Notes under the pieces: generated by a model
The model's database searches: none
What the model was told of the DNA's origin: nothing
What the model saw: the letters and a program-made list of their open reading frames with translations, nothing else
Position numbers and translations under genes: made by a program
Assembly: GCA_035628505.1 (NCBI GenBank)
Contig: DASPJR010000049.1
Coordinates: forward strand, 1-37,906
Source: DASPJR01 sp035628505
Lineage (GTDB): Bacteria > Planctomycetota > SZUA-567 > H5-PLA8
Length of the DNA stretch: 37,906 nt
Direction: 5' to 3'
In this document: piece by piece, positions 23,093 through 31,258 of the stretch
Numbering within the stretch: the stretch's first letter is position 1
How the letters are laid out: each line of letters starts with the position of its first letter

Positions 23093-25780
23093 CTGCGCTA
23101 CCGACCTGTTTTCCTTTCGCTTCTGTTTGCCGTTTTCTGCACCCTCACGCGTGCGGAAGAGATTGCTCCGGTTCTTGAAGCAGAGCTGAGCACCGACGAG
23201 CGCGCCAGCGGTCTGTTAACGTGGTGGCTCTTCTCCCCGGCACAAAAAGGTGATTTGAAAGCTTCACAAGTGCCGTTGAACGCGCGTGAAGGCGCGCCGG
23301 TCGCAGGCGGTAGCGGCAACTGGTCTCTGCTGGTCACGCCCTTGCGCTTCGTCGATTTCAAGCCTCACCTGCAGGCAACGTCCGGTTTCGTGTGGGCTTC
23401 GGCGCGCATCAACAGCCAGAGCGGCGGCGCCCGCAAGCTTTTCACCAGCACGTACTGCGCTGTGCGCGTCTTCATCGATGGCAAACTGGTTCTCGATAAG
23501 CCGCAGCCTAACGGCTATTTCGCCGACAACGCCGAAGCGGCGGTCACTCTGCCCAAAGGTATGTGCGAAATCAGTGTCGCCGTCGGGATTCGCTCCGGCT
23601 ACAGCGGATTTCAGCTCAATCTAACTGAGCCCGGTGCTAAAGGCGCGCAGCTGCGAGGCGTAGCCGGCGACCGTCTGCTGATTCCCACTGCTAGCGGCAA
23701 AGCGCCCGATACGGCCAGCGCTGCCATGCAATCCCTGGCACTGGCTGCGCGCGATGTATTCATCAAGCCGGGCGACAAAGTAACCATCGTCGCCGGCGCA
23801 GGCGGCTCGGCGCCTGTGGGAACAGGTCCGCTCAGCGCCCGGTTCATTGGCCCGGGTGGGCCCTTCGGTCCGCCACAGCCTCCGCGCACATTCACTGATC
23901 TGAGCCGGATGTACTGGCAGGCGGAGTATTCCGTGCCGACGGTTGCGGGTGTCACCACCGAAATTTCGCTCGAAGTTAAAGCAGGCGAGACGCTGCTTGG
24001 CACGAAAAAGATCGAGCTCTATTCGCTCATCGCCCTTCAGCAGAGCGCCGCAACGCTTGAATCCGAAATCGAACAGGCTGCGCGCGCTGCGGGCCGCCCT
24101 CTACCGAACGCGATGCTCTGCGCTGAAAAGTTGCGCCTGTTCCTGGCAAAGATTGCGACCGGCGATGAACGCATCACAAATGAAACCGGGCCCATGCTTG
24201 TCAAGCTGCTCGAAAATGCGCGCACGTTCGCGAAGGTCGAGGCCAGGGGGCAGGATCCGCATGAGGGTCGCACCGGCTATTTCGAGCGCGCGTACCACAG
24301 CGCCATCGACGAATCCGCTCAGCCGTATTTCATCCATGTCCCTTCCGCGGCGAAGAACAACCCGCGCAAGCTGCCGCTGGTCATCTTTCTGCATGGCTAT
24401 GTCCCCAGCTACGACAAGCACCGCTGGTGGGACGAGATGCACGACTTCAACGCGCTGTTCGAAAAGAACGATGCTTTCCTGCTGATCCCTTTCGGCCGCT
24501 CGAATACGGATTTCCAGGGCGTGGGTGAAGTCGATGTCATGGACGCGATCGCCGACGTGAAGAAGCGTTATGCGATCGACCCGGACCGTGTTTATCTCTA
24601 TGGCTATTCGATGGGCGGCATGGCCGTGTACCACATCGGCGCGCATTATGCAGACCAGTTTGCCGGCGGGATTGTGCTGGCCGGCCGCGCTGACAGCCCG
24701 CTGCAGAATCAGCGCCCGCTGCAGCAGTTTCATGCGTACAAGCAGTGGCTGATTCACGCGGATAACCCGATCAGTCTCTGCGAAAACTTCGCCAACATTC
24801 CCGTGCGCATCTTCCATGGCGCCAACGATTTCATCATCTCCGCTGACGAAGCCAAGCGCATGGAAAAGCGTTTGAAGGAGATCGGAACCGACGCGCAGCT
24901 GACCATCAGCAACGGCGATCACCTTTCTCTGTTCGAGCTGATGATCACCGAGGAGCCGCTGAAGTGGCTGCTGAGCCAGAAGCGCAACCCGCAGCCGGCC
25001 GTTCGCAAACTCAAGAGCTACAGCCTGCGCTATGCAAAGCAGGGCGAGCTTGAAGTGCTCGCCACAACCGGCGAGCTCAAGCCGATTGAATTCGAATGGA
25101 GTAGCGCGGGCAACGAGGTGAAGTTCAGCAAAGAATCCTCACATGTGCTGCAGCATTCAGTTCGCGGGCAGCCTTCCAAGCCGCTGCAGCCGGGAATGTA
25201 TAAAACGCCGCAGCGCTGCGGCCCCCTGCGCGAGGCGACCTGCAATCCATTCATTGGCGTGTACGGCACCAGCGGCACGCCCGAAGCCAACAAGCAGAAC
25301 AAGGAGAACGCTGAACGGTTTGCGCGCGAGTGGCTCGCGTACACGCGCAGCAAAGTACAGATCAAGGCCGACAAGGACGTCACCGATCAGGACAAGAAGA
25401 CGAAGAATCTATTCCTCTTTGGAGAAGAGCAGGACAACCTGCTGCATGCCGCGCTTGCCAAGAGCTTGCCTATCGCGGTGAAGAACGGGACGGTAACCGT
25501 TGGCGACAAATCCCTGCCGCTGAAAGACAAAGGCGTGATGTATGTCTTCCCGAGCGCCTTCGCACCCGGCGACGGTTTTCAGAGCGTCGTGATTCAGGCC
25601 GGGATCTACTACGGCCAGCACGTGGGCGTAAACCACAAGTTCGACCTGATTCCCGATTTCGTCGTCTACACGGAGGCCGGCGACACTGACGGCACGGGAA
25701 CGAATCGTGCGGTCGTCGCAGGATTTTTTGACGGCCAGTGGAAGTTGAATCCGGCATCAACGTGGTGGTTCGATAAATAA
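23093..25780 (+). CDS. Secreted alpha/beta-hydrolase esterase (PHB depolymerase/dienelactone hydrolase-like)
   Basis: This is a large predicted secreted esterase of about 895 aa. An N-terminal signal peptide RYRPVFLSLLFAVFCTLTRA is encoded upstream of any ATG, GTG or TTG. It is in frame only from CTG at 23093, which has GAGG 8 bases before it; without this, the first usable codon (TTG 23255) removes the signal. After the signal comes a beta-rich region (PA14-like look, WASARINSQSGG...VFIDGKLV). The hydrolase core follows: PLVIFLHGY (oxyanion region), nucleophile elbow GYSMGG (Ser506), Asp579 in GANDF and His610 in NGDHLS. The C-terminal 250 residues are unassigned. It probably cleaves an ester in carbohydrate or polyester degradation. 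It converges with the 644-aa gene. Confidence 0.8.
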   Translation: MRYRPVFLSLLFAVFCTLTRAEEIAPVLEAELSTDERASGLLTWWLFSPAQKGDLKASQVPLNAREGAPVAGGSGNWSLLVTPLRFVDFKPHLQATSGFVWASARINSQSGGARKLFTSTYCAVRVFIDGKLVLDKPQPNGYFADNAEAAVTLPKGMCEISVAVGIRSGYSGFQLNLTEPGAKGAQLRGVAGDRLLIPTASGKAPDTASAAMQSLALAARDVFIKPGDKVTIVAGAGGSAPVGTGPLSARFIGPGGPFGPPQPPRTFTDLSRMYWQAEYSVPTVAGVTTEISLEVKAGETLLGTKKIELYSLIALQQSAATLESEIEQAARAAGRPLPNAMLCAEKLRLFLAKIATGDERITNETGPMLVKLLENARTFAKVEARGQDPHEGRTGYFERAYHSAIDESAQPYFIHVPSAAKNNPRKLPLVIFLHGYVPSYDKHRWWDEMHDFNALFEKNDAFLLIPFGRSNTDFQGVGEVDVMDAIADVKKRYAIDPDRVYLYGYSMGGMAVYHIGAHYADQFAGGIVLAGRADSPLQNQRPLQQFHAYKQWLIHADNPISLCENFANIPVRIFHGANDFIISADEAKRMEKRLKEIGTDAQLTISNGDHLSLFELMITEEPLKWLLSQKRNPQPAVRKLKSYSLRYAKQGELEVLATTGELKPIEFEWSSAGNEVKFSKESSHVLQHSVRGQPSKPLQPGMYKTPQRCGPLREATCNPFIGVYGTSGTPEANKQNKENAERFAREWLAYTRSKVQIKADKDVTDQDKKTKNLFLFGEEQDNLLHAALAKSLPIAVKNGTVTVGDKSLPLKDKGVMYVFPSAFAPGDGFQSVVIQAGIYYGQHVGVNHKFDLIPDFVVYTEAGDTDGTGTNRAVVAGFFDGQWKLNPASTWWFDK

Positions 25781-26051
25781 GCCGGATACGCCCGGGTTTC
25801 GCGTCCGTTTCAGCGCGCCTTCGCCCCGCCGCCCCCTCACATGAGTTAGAGCCACCGGAATGGGCCAGCGACTGGCCGGCGCGGGTACTCCGGAATTTTC
25901 ATACTACAAGTCACGTAGCAGCAGCGCTTTGCAACTTCGGCGAAAGAATTCCGGTGCAAATGCGACTTCTCAAGCATCTTAGTTAGATGAGGGGCGGCAG
26001 TGAACGCGGCAACTGCATTCAGGCGTGCGCAAGCTGACAGCTTGCGCTACA
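25781..26051. other. Convergent-end spacer with inverted repeats, no gene
   Basis: This 271-base spacer lies between the esterase and a convergent gene. A CCGGAATT stretch near 25890 is mirrored by AATTCCGG about 50 bases later, and CACCGGAAT/ATTCCGGTG span a wider interval. No reading frame or known RNA family is recognised. Confidence 0.4.
26028..26046. repeat. Perfect palindrome between convergent genes
   Basis: CGCAAGCTG-A-CAGCTTGCG is a 9-bp perfect stem just past the stop of the downstream convergent gene. It has no T-run. Palindromes of this kind are often dispersed in PVC genomes (from memory); it could block transcription from either side. Confidence 0.6.
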
Positions 26052-27914
26052 TCAGCGATAGATAATCTTGAAGAGTACGCCAATGCCGCGGCAGATGGGG
26101 CAGCGATCGGGCTCAAGATTGCCGCCTCGGCCCATAACTTGAATCACGCCTGTATTGCGGCAGGAATTACACGGCTGCTTCACGACTTCCTTAGCATTGA
26201 ACACTTTTTCGGCGGCCATGGCGCGAAGAACCATCAGTTGCGTCTCTGTCGTCTGCCCTTTCCACCACACGGCTGGATCGTCGGTGATATTGGGATCTTC
26301 ATCCTCGGCCTGCTGCTGCGCCTGGAGCTGCTGGCGCGCCTGCAGCGTCAGACGCTGCCGACGGTTGTTGTTGCTGTTGTTAACGAGGTTGGGATTGCGC
26401 GGCGTGGGTTTGCTGCCTTCGCGAACCCAGCTTCCGTGGCCATAGAACGCGTCATGCAGGGTCCAGTAGGTCGGGGACTTCTTGTAGACGCCATCTTCAT
26501 ACGTCGCATCGCTGGCCAGTCGCGAATCGAACACAGCCTTCACTCGCGCTTCCGGCTCGCGCAGCGTCTGCGAAATGCGGGCGATCATCTGCATCTTCAG
26601 GCCGTCCGGACGGGCCGTGTCGATGATGTAATCACGCAGGTCATCGAACTGCGGCGTGACTTCCTTGGAAAACGTCGAAAGATCGATGTCCTGAACGGCG
26701 ACGATGTCCTTGGCCTTAATCGTCAGCTTCGTATCGCCGACTCGCATTGTCAGATCGCTGGTCGACCCCGAAGGAGTCGTTGCGGCTGGCTGTGCCGGCG
26801 GATTTGCCGCAGCCGTGCCTGGAATGGTGTTGCCCGAACCGTCATCGACTTCCAGCGTGCCGCGGAAAATGTGCCCATGGCGTGTTGTGACCTGCTTGCC
26901 AGGAATCGACGGAACAAGGTTGCCCTTATCGTCGATGCGGACTTTGGTGTAGAGCTTCTTCTGGATCAGATCGGATGCGACCGTGTAGGACATCTGGATG
27001 ATGCGCTTGGTGATGTCCGTCTTCATCCCCGCTTCGATAGCCGGGCGCAGCGCGTCCCAGCGGCTCTTGAAATCCGAGTTGGGGTAGTTGCGGTCGAGCT
27101 GCTCGAGAATATTGAACGCTGTGCCGAAATCGCCGCCGTTTTTGGCATGCAGCATCTTCGTGTAGAGCTCATTCACGCGCTGCTTGGCGTCCTCGGCAAC
27201 CAGCTGGACATAGAAATCACGGTTGCGTTCTTCCATGCGCGGATCGATCGCCGCGGCCATCTTTAAATGATCAATGGCTTTGCTGTAGAGCCCGATATTG
27301 GCCGCGCGCTGAGCCATGGCGAAGTGAGCCGCGCCGTCATTGGGTCCCGGTGGGCGTTCCAGCAGCCAGCGCTGATAAATTTCCATCGGGCTGTAGAAGT
27401 CGCTTTCGTAAGCATCAAAGTTTTCTGTCGATTTGATATCGTAATCAGGAATGAGCATCAGCGGCATCTGCGCCGTCTTGATGGCTTTCTGCCCAGGGCG
27501 GTCTCTCTCCGGAAGCGGCAGGCCTTCGACGCGCTTTCCGCTGGCGAGAAGGTAGCGCACGCCGGTGACCTTGTCGCCGAAAACCTTCTGCTGGTCGCGC
27601 ATCTCGATGCCGTAGATCTTCTGCACGCGGCGGCGCTCGGACTCTTCCAGATCGGTCCAGCGCAGCGATACAACGTCTCCAGTTAAGGACAGCTTCAGAC
27701 GGAACTCCGTGTCACTCGCGGGCAGCACCGGCCGGCCGGGCGTTGGAACGCCGCCGATGACAACGACTTCTTCGTTGTCGCTGATCTTGTCAGCAGCAGG
27801 CTCGGCAGCCGGCGCACTGGCCTCACCGGCGAGCACAGCCGGGCCATAAAGCGCAACGCTCAGCGCGGCAGCGCGCAGCCAGGGAAAGTTCAGAAAAAGT
27901 CGCCGCATTTGCAT
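26052..27914 (-). CDS. Exported TPR-like protein with C-terminal DnaJ-type Cys motif, unknown function
   Basis: This is a predicted exported protein of about 620 aa. The N-terminus MQMRRLFLNFPWLRAAAL leads into a signal peptide that ends near VLAGEASA. An acidic linker follows. The central part has TPR-like helices (AAHFAMAQRAANIGLYSKAIDHLKMAAAIDP and AFNILEQLDRNYPNSDFKSRW) and then a Thr/Ala/Pro-rich spacer. The last 40 residues carry CNSCRNTG and CPICRGIG, the CxxCxxxG pattern of DnaJ zinc fingers, forming one possible zinc site. I do not recognise the family. ATG at 27914 or 27908 can start it; both keep the signal peptide. It lies 234 bases downstream of the ParB-like gene on the same strand, across a repeat tract. 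Confidence 0.65.
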   Translation of the reverse strand: MQMRRLFLNFPWLRAAALSVALYGPAVLAGEASAPAAEPAADKISDNEEVVVIGGVPTPGRPVLPASDTEFRLKLSLTGDVVSLRWTDLEESERRRVQKIYGIEMRDQQKVFGDKVTGVRYLLASGKRVEGLPLPERDRPGQKAIKTAQMPLMLIPDYDIKSTENFDAYESDFYSPMEIYQRWLLERPPGPNDGAAHFAMAQRAANIGLYSKAIDHLKMAAAIDPRMEERNRDFYVQLVAEDAKQRVNELYTKMLHAKNGGDFGTAFNILEQLDRNYPNSDFKSRWDALRPAIEAGMKTDITKRIIQMSYTVASDLIQKKLYTKVRIDDKGNLVPSIPGKQVTTRHGHIFRGTLEVDDGSGNTIPGTAAANPPAQPAATTPSGSTSDLTMRVGDTKLTIKAKDIVAVQDIDLSTFSKEVTPQFDDLRDYIIDTARPDGLKMQMIARISQTLREPEARVKAVFDSRLASDATYEDGVYKKSPTYWTLHDAFYGHGSWVREGSKPTPRNPNLVNNSNNNRRQRLTLQARQQLQAQQQAEDEDPNITDDPAVWWKGQTTETQLMVLRAMAAEKVFNAKEVVKQPCNSCRNTGVIQVMGRGGNLEPDRCPICRGIGVLFKIIYR

Positions 27915-28020
27915 TCGATAAACCCCGTGAGCTGAAGCTCCCGCACAGACGAACGGCTTACAAATTCCGGCACTCAGCGCTATCATGACGGAGTTAGCGG
28001 CCGATTGCTGCCGAAAAAAC

Positions 28021-28155
28021 GAGTCGGGAGTCTAAGAGTCTAGAGTCGGGAGTCGGGAGTCGGGAGTCTATCGCTCTGAGACGCCGACTCCAGACTCCTA
28101 GACTCAAGACTCTTAGACTCAAGACTCTTAGACTCAAGACTCTTAGACTCAAGAC
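28021..28155. repeat. GAGTC-rich tandem repeat and inverted-repeat tract
   Basis: A 15-base unit, gactcaagactctta, is repeated 3.7 times in tandem at 28101-28155. The left side (28021-28070) carries GTCGGGA-type repeats on the opposite strand, including GAGTCTAAGAGTCT (28028-28041), which pairs with the 15-base units. The tract could fold into a long hairpin. The stop codon of the ParB-like gene (28149-28151) lies inside the repeat. Confidence 0.85.
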
Positions 28156-29117
28156 CCCAGCGTCTCCACCATCTGTTTACACCATGCCCCCAGATCGCGT
28201 AGCTTACCTTCCAGCTCGCTGCGCGCCTCTTCGGACATATGATCGCGATACCGCATCAGCATCTCAACTTTGCGCTCGAAATCCTTGGCGTTAACAGCCC
28301 GCGCTGCAGCGTCAATTGTGCTTAAGCGGCGCTGCTCTTCATCTTCGGGAAGCATTTCGATCTGGGCTTCGATGGACTTTTCCTTGGCTTCGCCCATCGT
28401 GCCGCCGTTACGAATGTGATCAGAAAGCACCTGTGCAACGTGATTGGCAACCTTCTGCACCTGTGCGCGGACGCGCTTGCGCTCCTGCTCGGTCACTTCT
28501 TCATCATCGCTTTCAAGCCGCTCGAGCTCGTCGCGGACCATCGTTTTTTCAATACGGGCGACTTCGCGCTGAATGCTGCGCGCGGCCGTGTGCGAGAGCC
28601 CTTTGAGCTGCTCGCGCTGCAGCGTGCCGCGGTCGAAGAGGCTCAGGCGCTGCAGGGCGACCTCGACCTTGTCTTCCGTCCAGCAGCCGCCGAGGAACTG
28701 GCTGATGTCGCTGGCGGTGATCTCCTGCATCGGCGTCCTGGTTTCTTTCATGATGAACTCGCGCGTTACGCGCACGGTTTCATCGATGATTTCAGCGGTG
28801 ACTTTGAATTCCTCGACATTCTCATTGGCCATGATTCGGATCATCGTCGCATCGTCGATCTTTCGGACGGGAACATCGAGCTGGTAATCTTTCTCGATGA
28901 TTTCTTCGCGGACGAGTTCCTTGAGCGCTTCGAGCCGGTGGTGGCCATAGGCGAGCTCGTAATGCGCGCCGTCTTCAGCCTTGCGAACCAGCACGTTGTC
29001 CCAGAAGCCCGTTGAGCGGATGCTTGCTTTCAGCGATTCGACTTTCTGCCTGACGATGGGATAGCGCGCCAGGTCGCGGTAGGGATTGGGGCGCAAATCG
29101 GTGAGACTGATCTTCAT
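28149..29117 (-). CDS. Orphan ParB/Spo0J-like protein (ParB N-terminal domain)
   Basis: This 322-aa protein begins with the ParB/sulfiredoxin-like N-terminal domain: MKISLTDLRPNPYRDLA, SLKASIRSTGFWDNVLVR, and AYGHHRLEAL in place of the usual GERR/GHRR CTPase box. A central helical DNA-binding-like region (ITASDISQFLGG) and a long charged coiled-coil C-terminus follow. Chromosomal ParB sits next to ParA; none is here, so this is probably not the main segregation protein but a DNA-binding regulator or relic of a plasmid. GAGG lies 5 bases before the ATG. The final Ser codon and the stop lie in a 15-base tandem repeat. Confidence 0.78.
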   Translation of the reverse strand: MKISLTDLRPNPYRDLARYPIVRQKVESLKASIRSTGFWDNVLVRKAEDGAHYELAYGHHRLEALKELVREEIIEKDYQLDVPVRKIDDATMIRIMANENVEEFKVTAEIIDETVRVTREFIMKETRTPMQEITASDISQFLGGCWTEDKVEVALQRLSLFDRGTLQREQLKGLSHTAARSIQREVARIEKTMVRDELERLESDDEEVTEQERKRVRAQVQKVANHVAQVLSDHIRNGGTMGEAKEKSIEAQIEMLPEDEEQRRLSTIDAAARAVNAKDFERKVEMLMRYRDHMSEEARSELEGKLRDLGAWCKQMVETLGS

Positions 29118-29145
29118 TACGTCCTCACTTCAAAACAAACATCTG

Positions 29146-29186
29146 AACACGACTTCAACACGGAGGCACGGAGAGCACGGAGAAAT
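29146..29186. repeat. 'cgacttcaacacgga' family repeat, copy A (half element)
   Basis: Starts with cgacttcaacacggag and continues as imperfect cacggag units. The same start is shared with the element at 31143-31245. It sits in the 339-base gene-free gap 29118-29456, upstream of the ParB-like gene. Confidence 0.75.
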
Positions 29187-29314
29187 GACTAGTTTGAATC
29201 TTCAGCGCATCCGTGTCCGTTCATTGCTGCCCCAGAGACCGGCAGCACGCGACTTTTTGACTGATTGAGATCAGGGAAAACTTACGGATTTATATGAAGT
29301 TTACAACGCGGTTT

Positions 29315-29454
29315 TCCCCTCTCCCTCCGGGAGAGGGCGGACACGAGCGTAAGCGAGTGCCGGGTGAGGGAACGGCGCCGAATGCAGTTAGCGGTTTTCC
29401 CTCACCCCGCGTTCGCTTCGCTCACGTCGGCCCTCTCCCGGAGGGAGAGGGGAG
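29315..29454. repeat. Long near-perfect inverted repeat after rseP
   Basis: Two arms of about 57 bases (29315-29371 and 29397-29454) pair with few mismatches around a loop of about 25 bases. Each arm also contains its own 9-bp palindrome, CCCTCTCCC-tcc-GGGAGAGGG. The element ends 2 bases from the rseP stop, so it can end or stabilise that mRNA. A degenerate relative lies at 32620-32690. Confidence 0.85.
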
Positions 29455-29456
29455 CT

Positions 29457-31118
29457 TTACGGCAGGAAGATACGGCGGATGTCGTTGTAAAATGAGAGCA
29501 GCAGCAGGCAGCCGACGATCACGATGCCCACATACTGGAAGGCCTCCTGGATCTTCGGCGCGACGGGGCTGCCCTTGAGCTTCTCGACAGCGACCATCAG
29601 CAGGTGCCAGCCGTCCAGCAGTGGAATCGGAACGAACTGCAGCACGCCGAGATTCAGTGAGATAAACCCAAGGAACCAGAGAAAGTTCATGGCCGTCTGT
29701 GTGCTGGCCACCTTGAACATCACATCGCCGATGCCCACGGCGCCGGAGAGCGCCTTGGTGCTGACATCGCCGGTAAACAGTCCGCGCAGAACGGTGAAGA
29801 CGCTCCCAGAGAAGCGGATCGTATCATCCCAGGCCATGGTCAGCGCCGCGCCGAGCGTCGGCAGCTTGTAGAACTGAATATCCTGACGGCCCTGTTTGAA
29901 CACCAGCGTACCGGGCGCGGGGTTCTGAGGCACCGTGAGCTTTGCCTCGATGCGCCTGGTATCTTCCGGTTTTTTCTTCCAGATCAGCTTGCCTGATTTC
30001 CACTCTTCATCGTTGGGATTGTCCGGCAAAAACCCCAACACCAGATCGCCCTGGCGCAGACCCGCTTTGTAAGCTTCCGAGTTTTCATCAATGGCGGTCA
30101 CAGGACGGCGGACATCCGGCAGAAAGCCTACGAAATGACGCTCGGTCTCTTCATTCTTAACCGGCGTGATCGTTAAACTGATTTCCTTGCCATCGCGAAG
30201 AATGTTGTACGTCAACGGACGGCCGCCGGACTTCTGCGGGGCGAACATGATGTCTTCGAGGTCTTCAACTTTGGTGTACTGCGGGCCCTCCGGATGCGTT
30301 TTGTCTTCGATGCTGAGGATCCGGTCACCCGTGCGCAATCCGGCGAGGTACGCAGGCTTTTTCTTCAGCGCTTCGCCATCTTTCTGTTTGTCGAAGTCCG
30401 CCACGAAGAACTGCTCTTCAGCCTCAAAACCCAGCGGCAGCGAATACTTCCACGTGTAGCGGTCCATGCCGATGCTGCTTGCGCCGTAGCTCTTGTCGTG
30501 TCTCGCCTTTACGATGACCAGATCTTCACGACCGTTGAGGCGCTGCACTTTCAGCCACAGTTCCTCTTCCTTGCGCGCGCCCGAGATCTGCAGCTGCGCT
30601 TCAAGGAACGTTTTCACGGGCACGGAGTTGACTTCGAGGACCAGTTCGCCCTTCTGCAGGTTGGCCGGGGTGCGGTCCGGATGCATCTCGGCTTTGGCCA
30701 GACGCGTTTCGGGCGCGATCTCACCGATGCGGGGCGGTTCGATATGTATGCCGTAGGCGTAGCATAACGTAAACGCCGCGAGCGTGAAGATCAGGTTAAA
30801 GATCGCGCCCGCAGCAAGGATTGCGGCTTTCTGCCCGGGGCGCTTGTTGCGGTAGTCGGATTCGTCTTTGCTGGCCTCTTCGTTGGGATGCAGATCATCC
30901 TGCCCCATCAGCTTGACATAGCCGCCGATCGGAATCATGGAGAGCGCGTAGACCGTGCCTTTGTACGTAAACGAGAGCAGGTACGGCCCCATGCCGAGCG
31001 AAAAGACGTAGACTTTCACGCCATTCCACTTCGCCAGAGCAAAATGTCCGAGTTCATGAATAAAGATCAGGCCGGAGAAGCCGAAAATCAGACCGAGCCA
31101 GCCGTATAAAGAGTCCAT
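29457..31118 (-). CDS. rseP: RseP-type site-2 intramembrane metalloprotease
   Basis: RseP cuts transmembrane anti-sigma factors and remnant signal peptides inside the inner membrane. The 553-aa protein has the zinc motif HELGH (21-25) in its first membrane helix, GTVYALSMIPIGGYVKLMG after it, and the LDG motif (PIPLLDGWHLL) near the C-terminus that supplies the third zinc ligand. The periplasmic part is large, with three PDZ-like segments (QKGELVLEVN, AGLRTGDRILSIE, AGLRQGDLVLGFL) instead of the usual two; E. coli RseP is about 450 aa. ATG at 31118 is chosen because AAAGGAT lies about 6 bases before it; upstream in-frame codons lie in a repeat. It follows dxr on the same strand, about 140 bases after its stop. 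Confidence 0.94.
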   Translation of the reverse strand: MDSLYGWLGLIFGFSGLIFIHELGHFALAKWNGVKVYVFSLGMGPYLLSFTYKGTVYALSMIPIGGYVKLMGQDDLHPNEEASKDESDYRNKRPGQKAAILAAGAIFNLIFTLAAFTLCYAYGIHIEPPRIGEIAPETRLAKAEMHPDRTPANLQKGELVLEVNSVPVKTFLEAQLQISGARKEEELWLKVQRLNGREDLVIVKARHDKSYGASSIGMDRYTWKYSLPLGFEAEEQFFVADFDKQKDGEALKKKPAYLAGLRTGDRILSIEDKTHPEGPQYTKVEDLEDIMFAPQKSGGRPLTYNILRDGKEISLTITPVKNEETERHFVGFLPDVRRPVTAIDENSEAYKAGLRQGDLVLGFLPDNPNDEEWKSGKLIWKKKPEDTRRIEAKLTVPQNPAPGTLVFKQGRQDIQFYKLPTLGAALTMAWDDTIRFSGSVFTVLRGLFTGDVSTKALSGAVGIGDVMFKVASTQTAMNFLWFLGFISLNLGVLQFVPIPLLDGWHLLMVAVEKLKGSPVAPKIQEAFQYVGIVIVGCLLLLSFYNDIRRIFLP

Positions 31119-31142
31119 CGTAGATCCTTTGCAAAGTTCTTT

Positions 31143-31245
31143 AACGACTTCAACACGGAAGCACAAAGAGCATGGAGGTCACGGAGTATTCCAAAAATTT
31201 CCCTCGTACTCTGCGTTCTCCGTGTCTCCGGGTTGAAGTCGTGTT
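31143..31245. repeat. 'cgacttcaacacgga' family repeat, copy B (hairpin element)
   Basis: CGACTTCAAC (31145-31154) pairs with GTTGAAGTCG (31232-31241), and imperfect cacggag/ctccgtg units continue the stem inward. It sits in the 140-base spacer between dxr and rseP, upstream of the rseP ribosome site. Confidence 0.8.
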
Positions 31246-31258
31246 CTTTTCGTCAAAA

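Noticed and set aside
24101..24922. A 273-codon minus-strand frame
   Set aside because: Antisense to the esterase core that contains the catalytic triad.
28101..28155. CRISPR array
   Set aside because: The 15-base units are directly tandem with no spacers, and no cas gene is present.
28149..29117. Chromosome partition locus or replication origin
   Set aside because: There is no parA, dnaA box cluster, gidA or rsmG nearby, so a single ParB-like gene is not enough.
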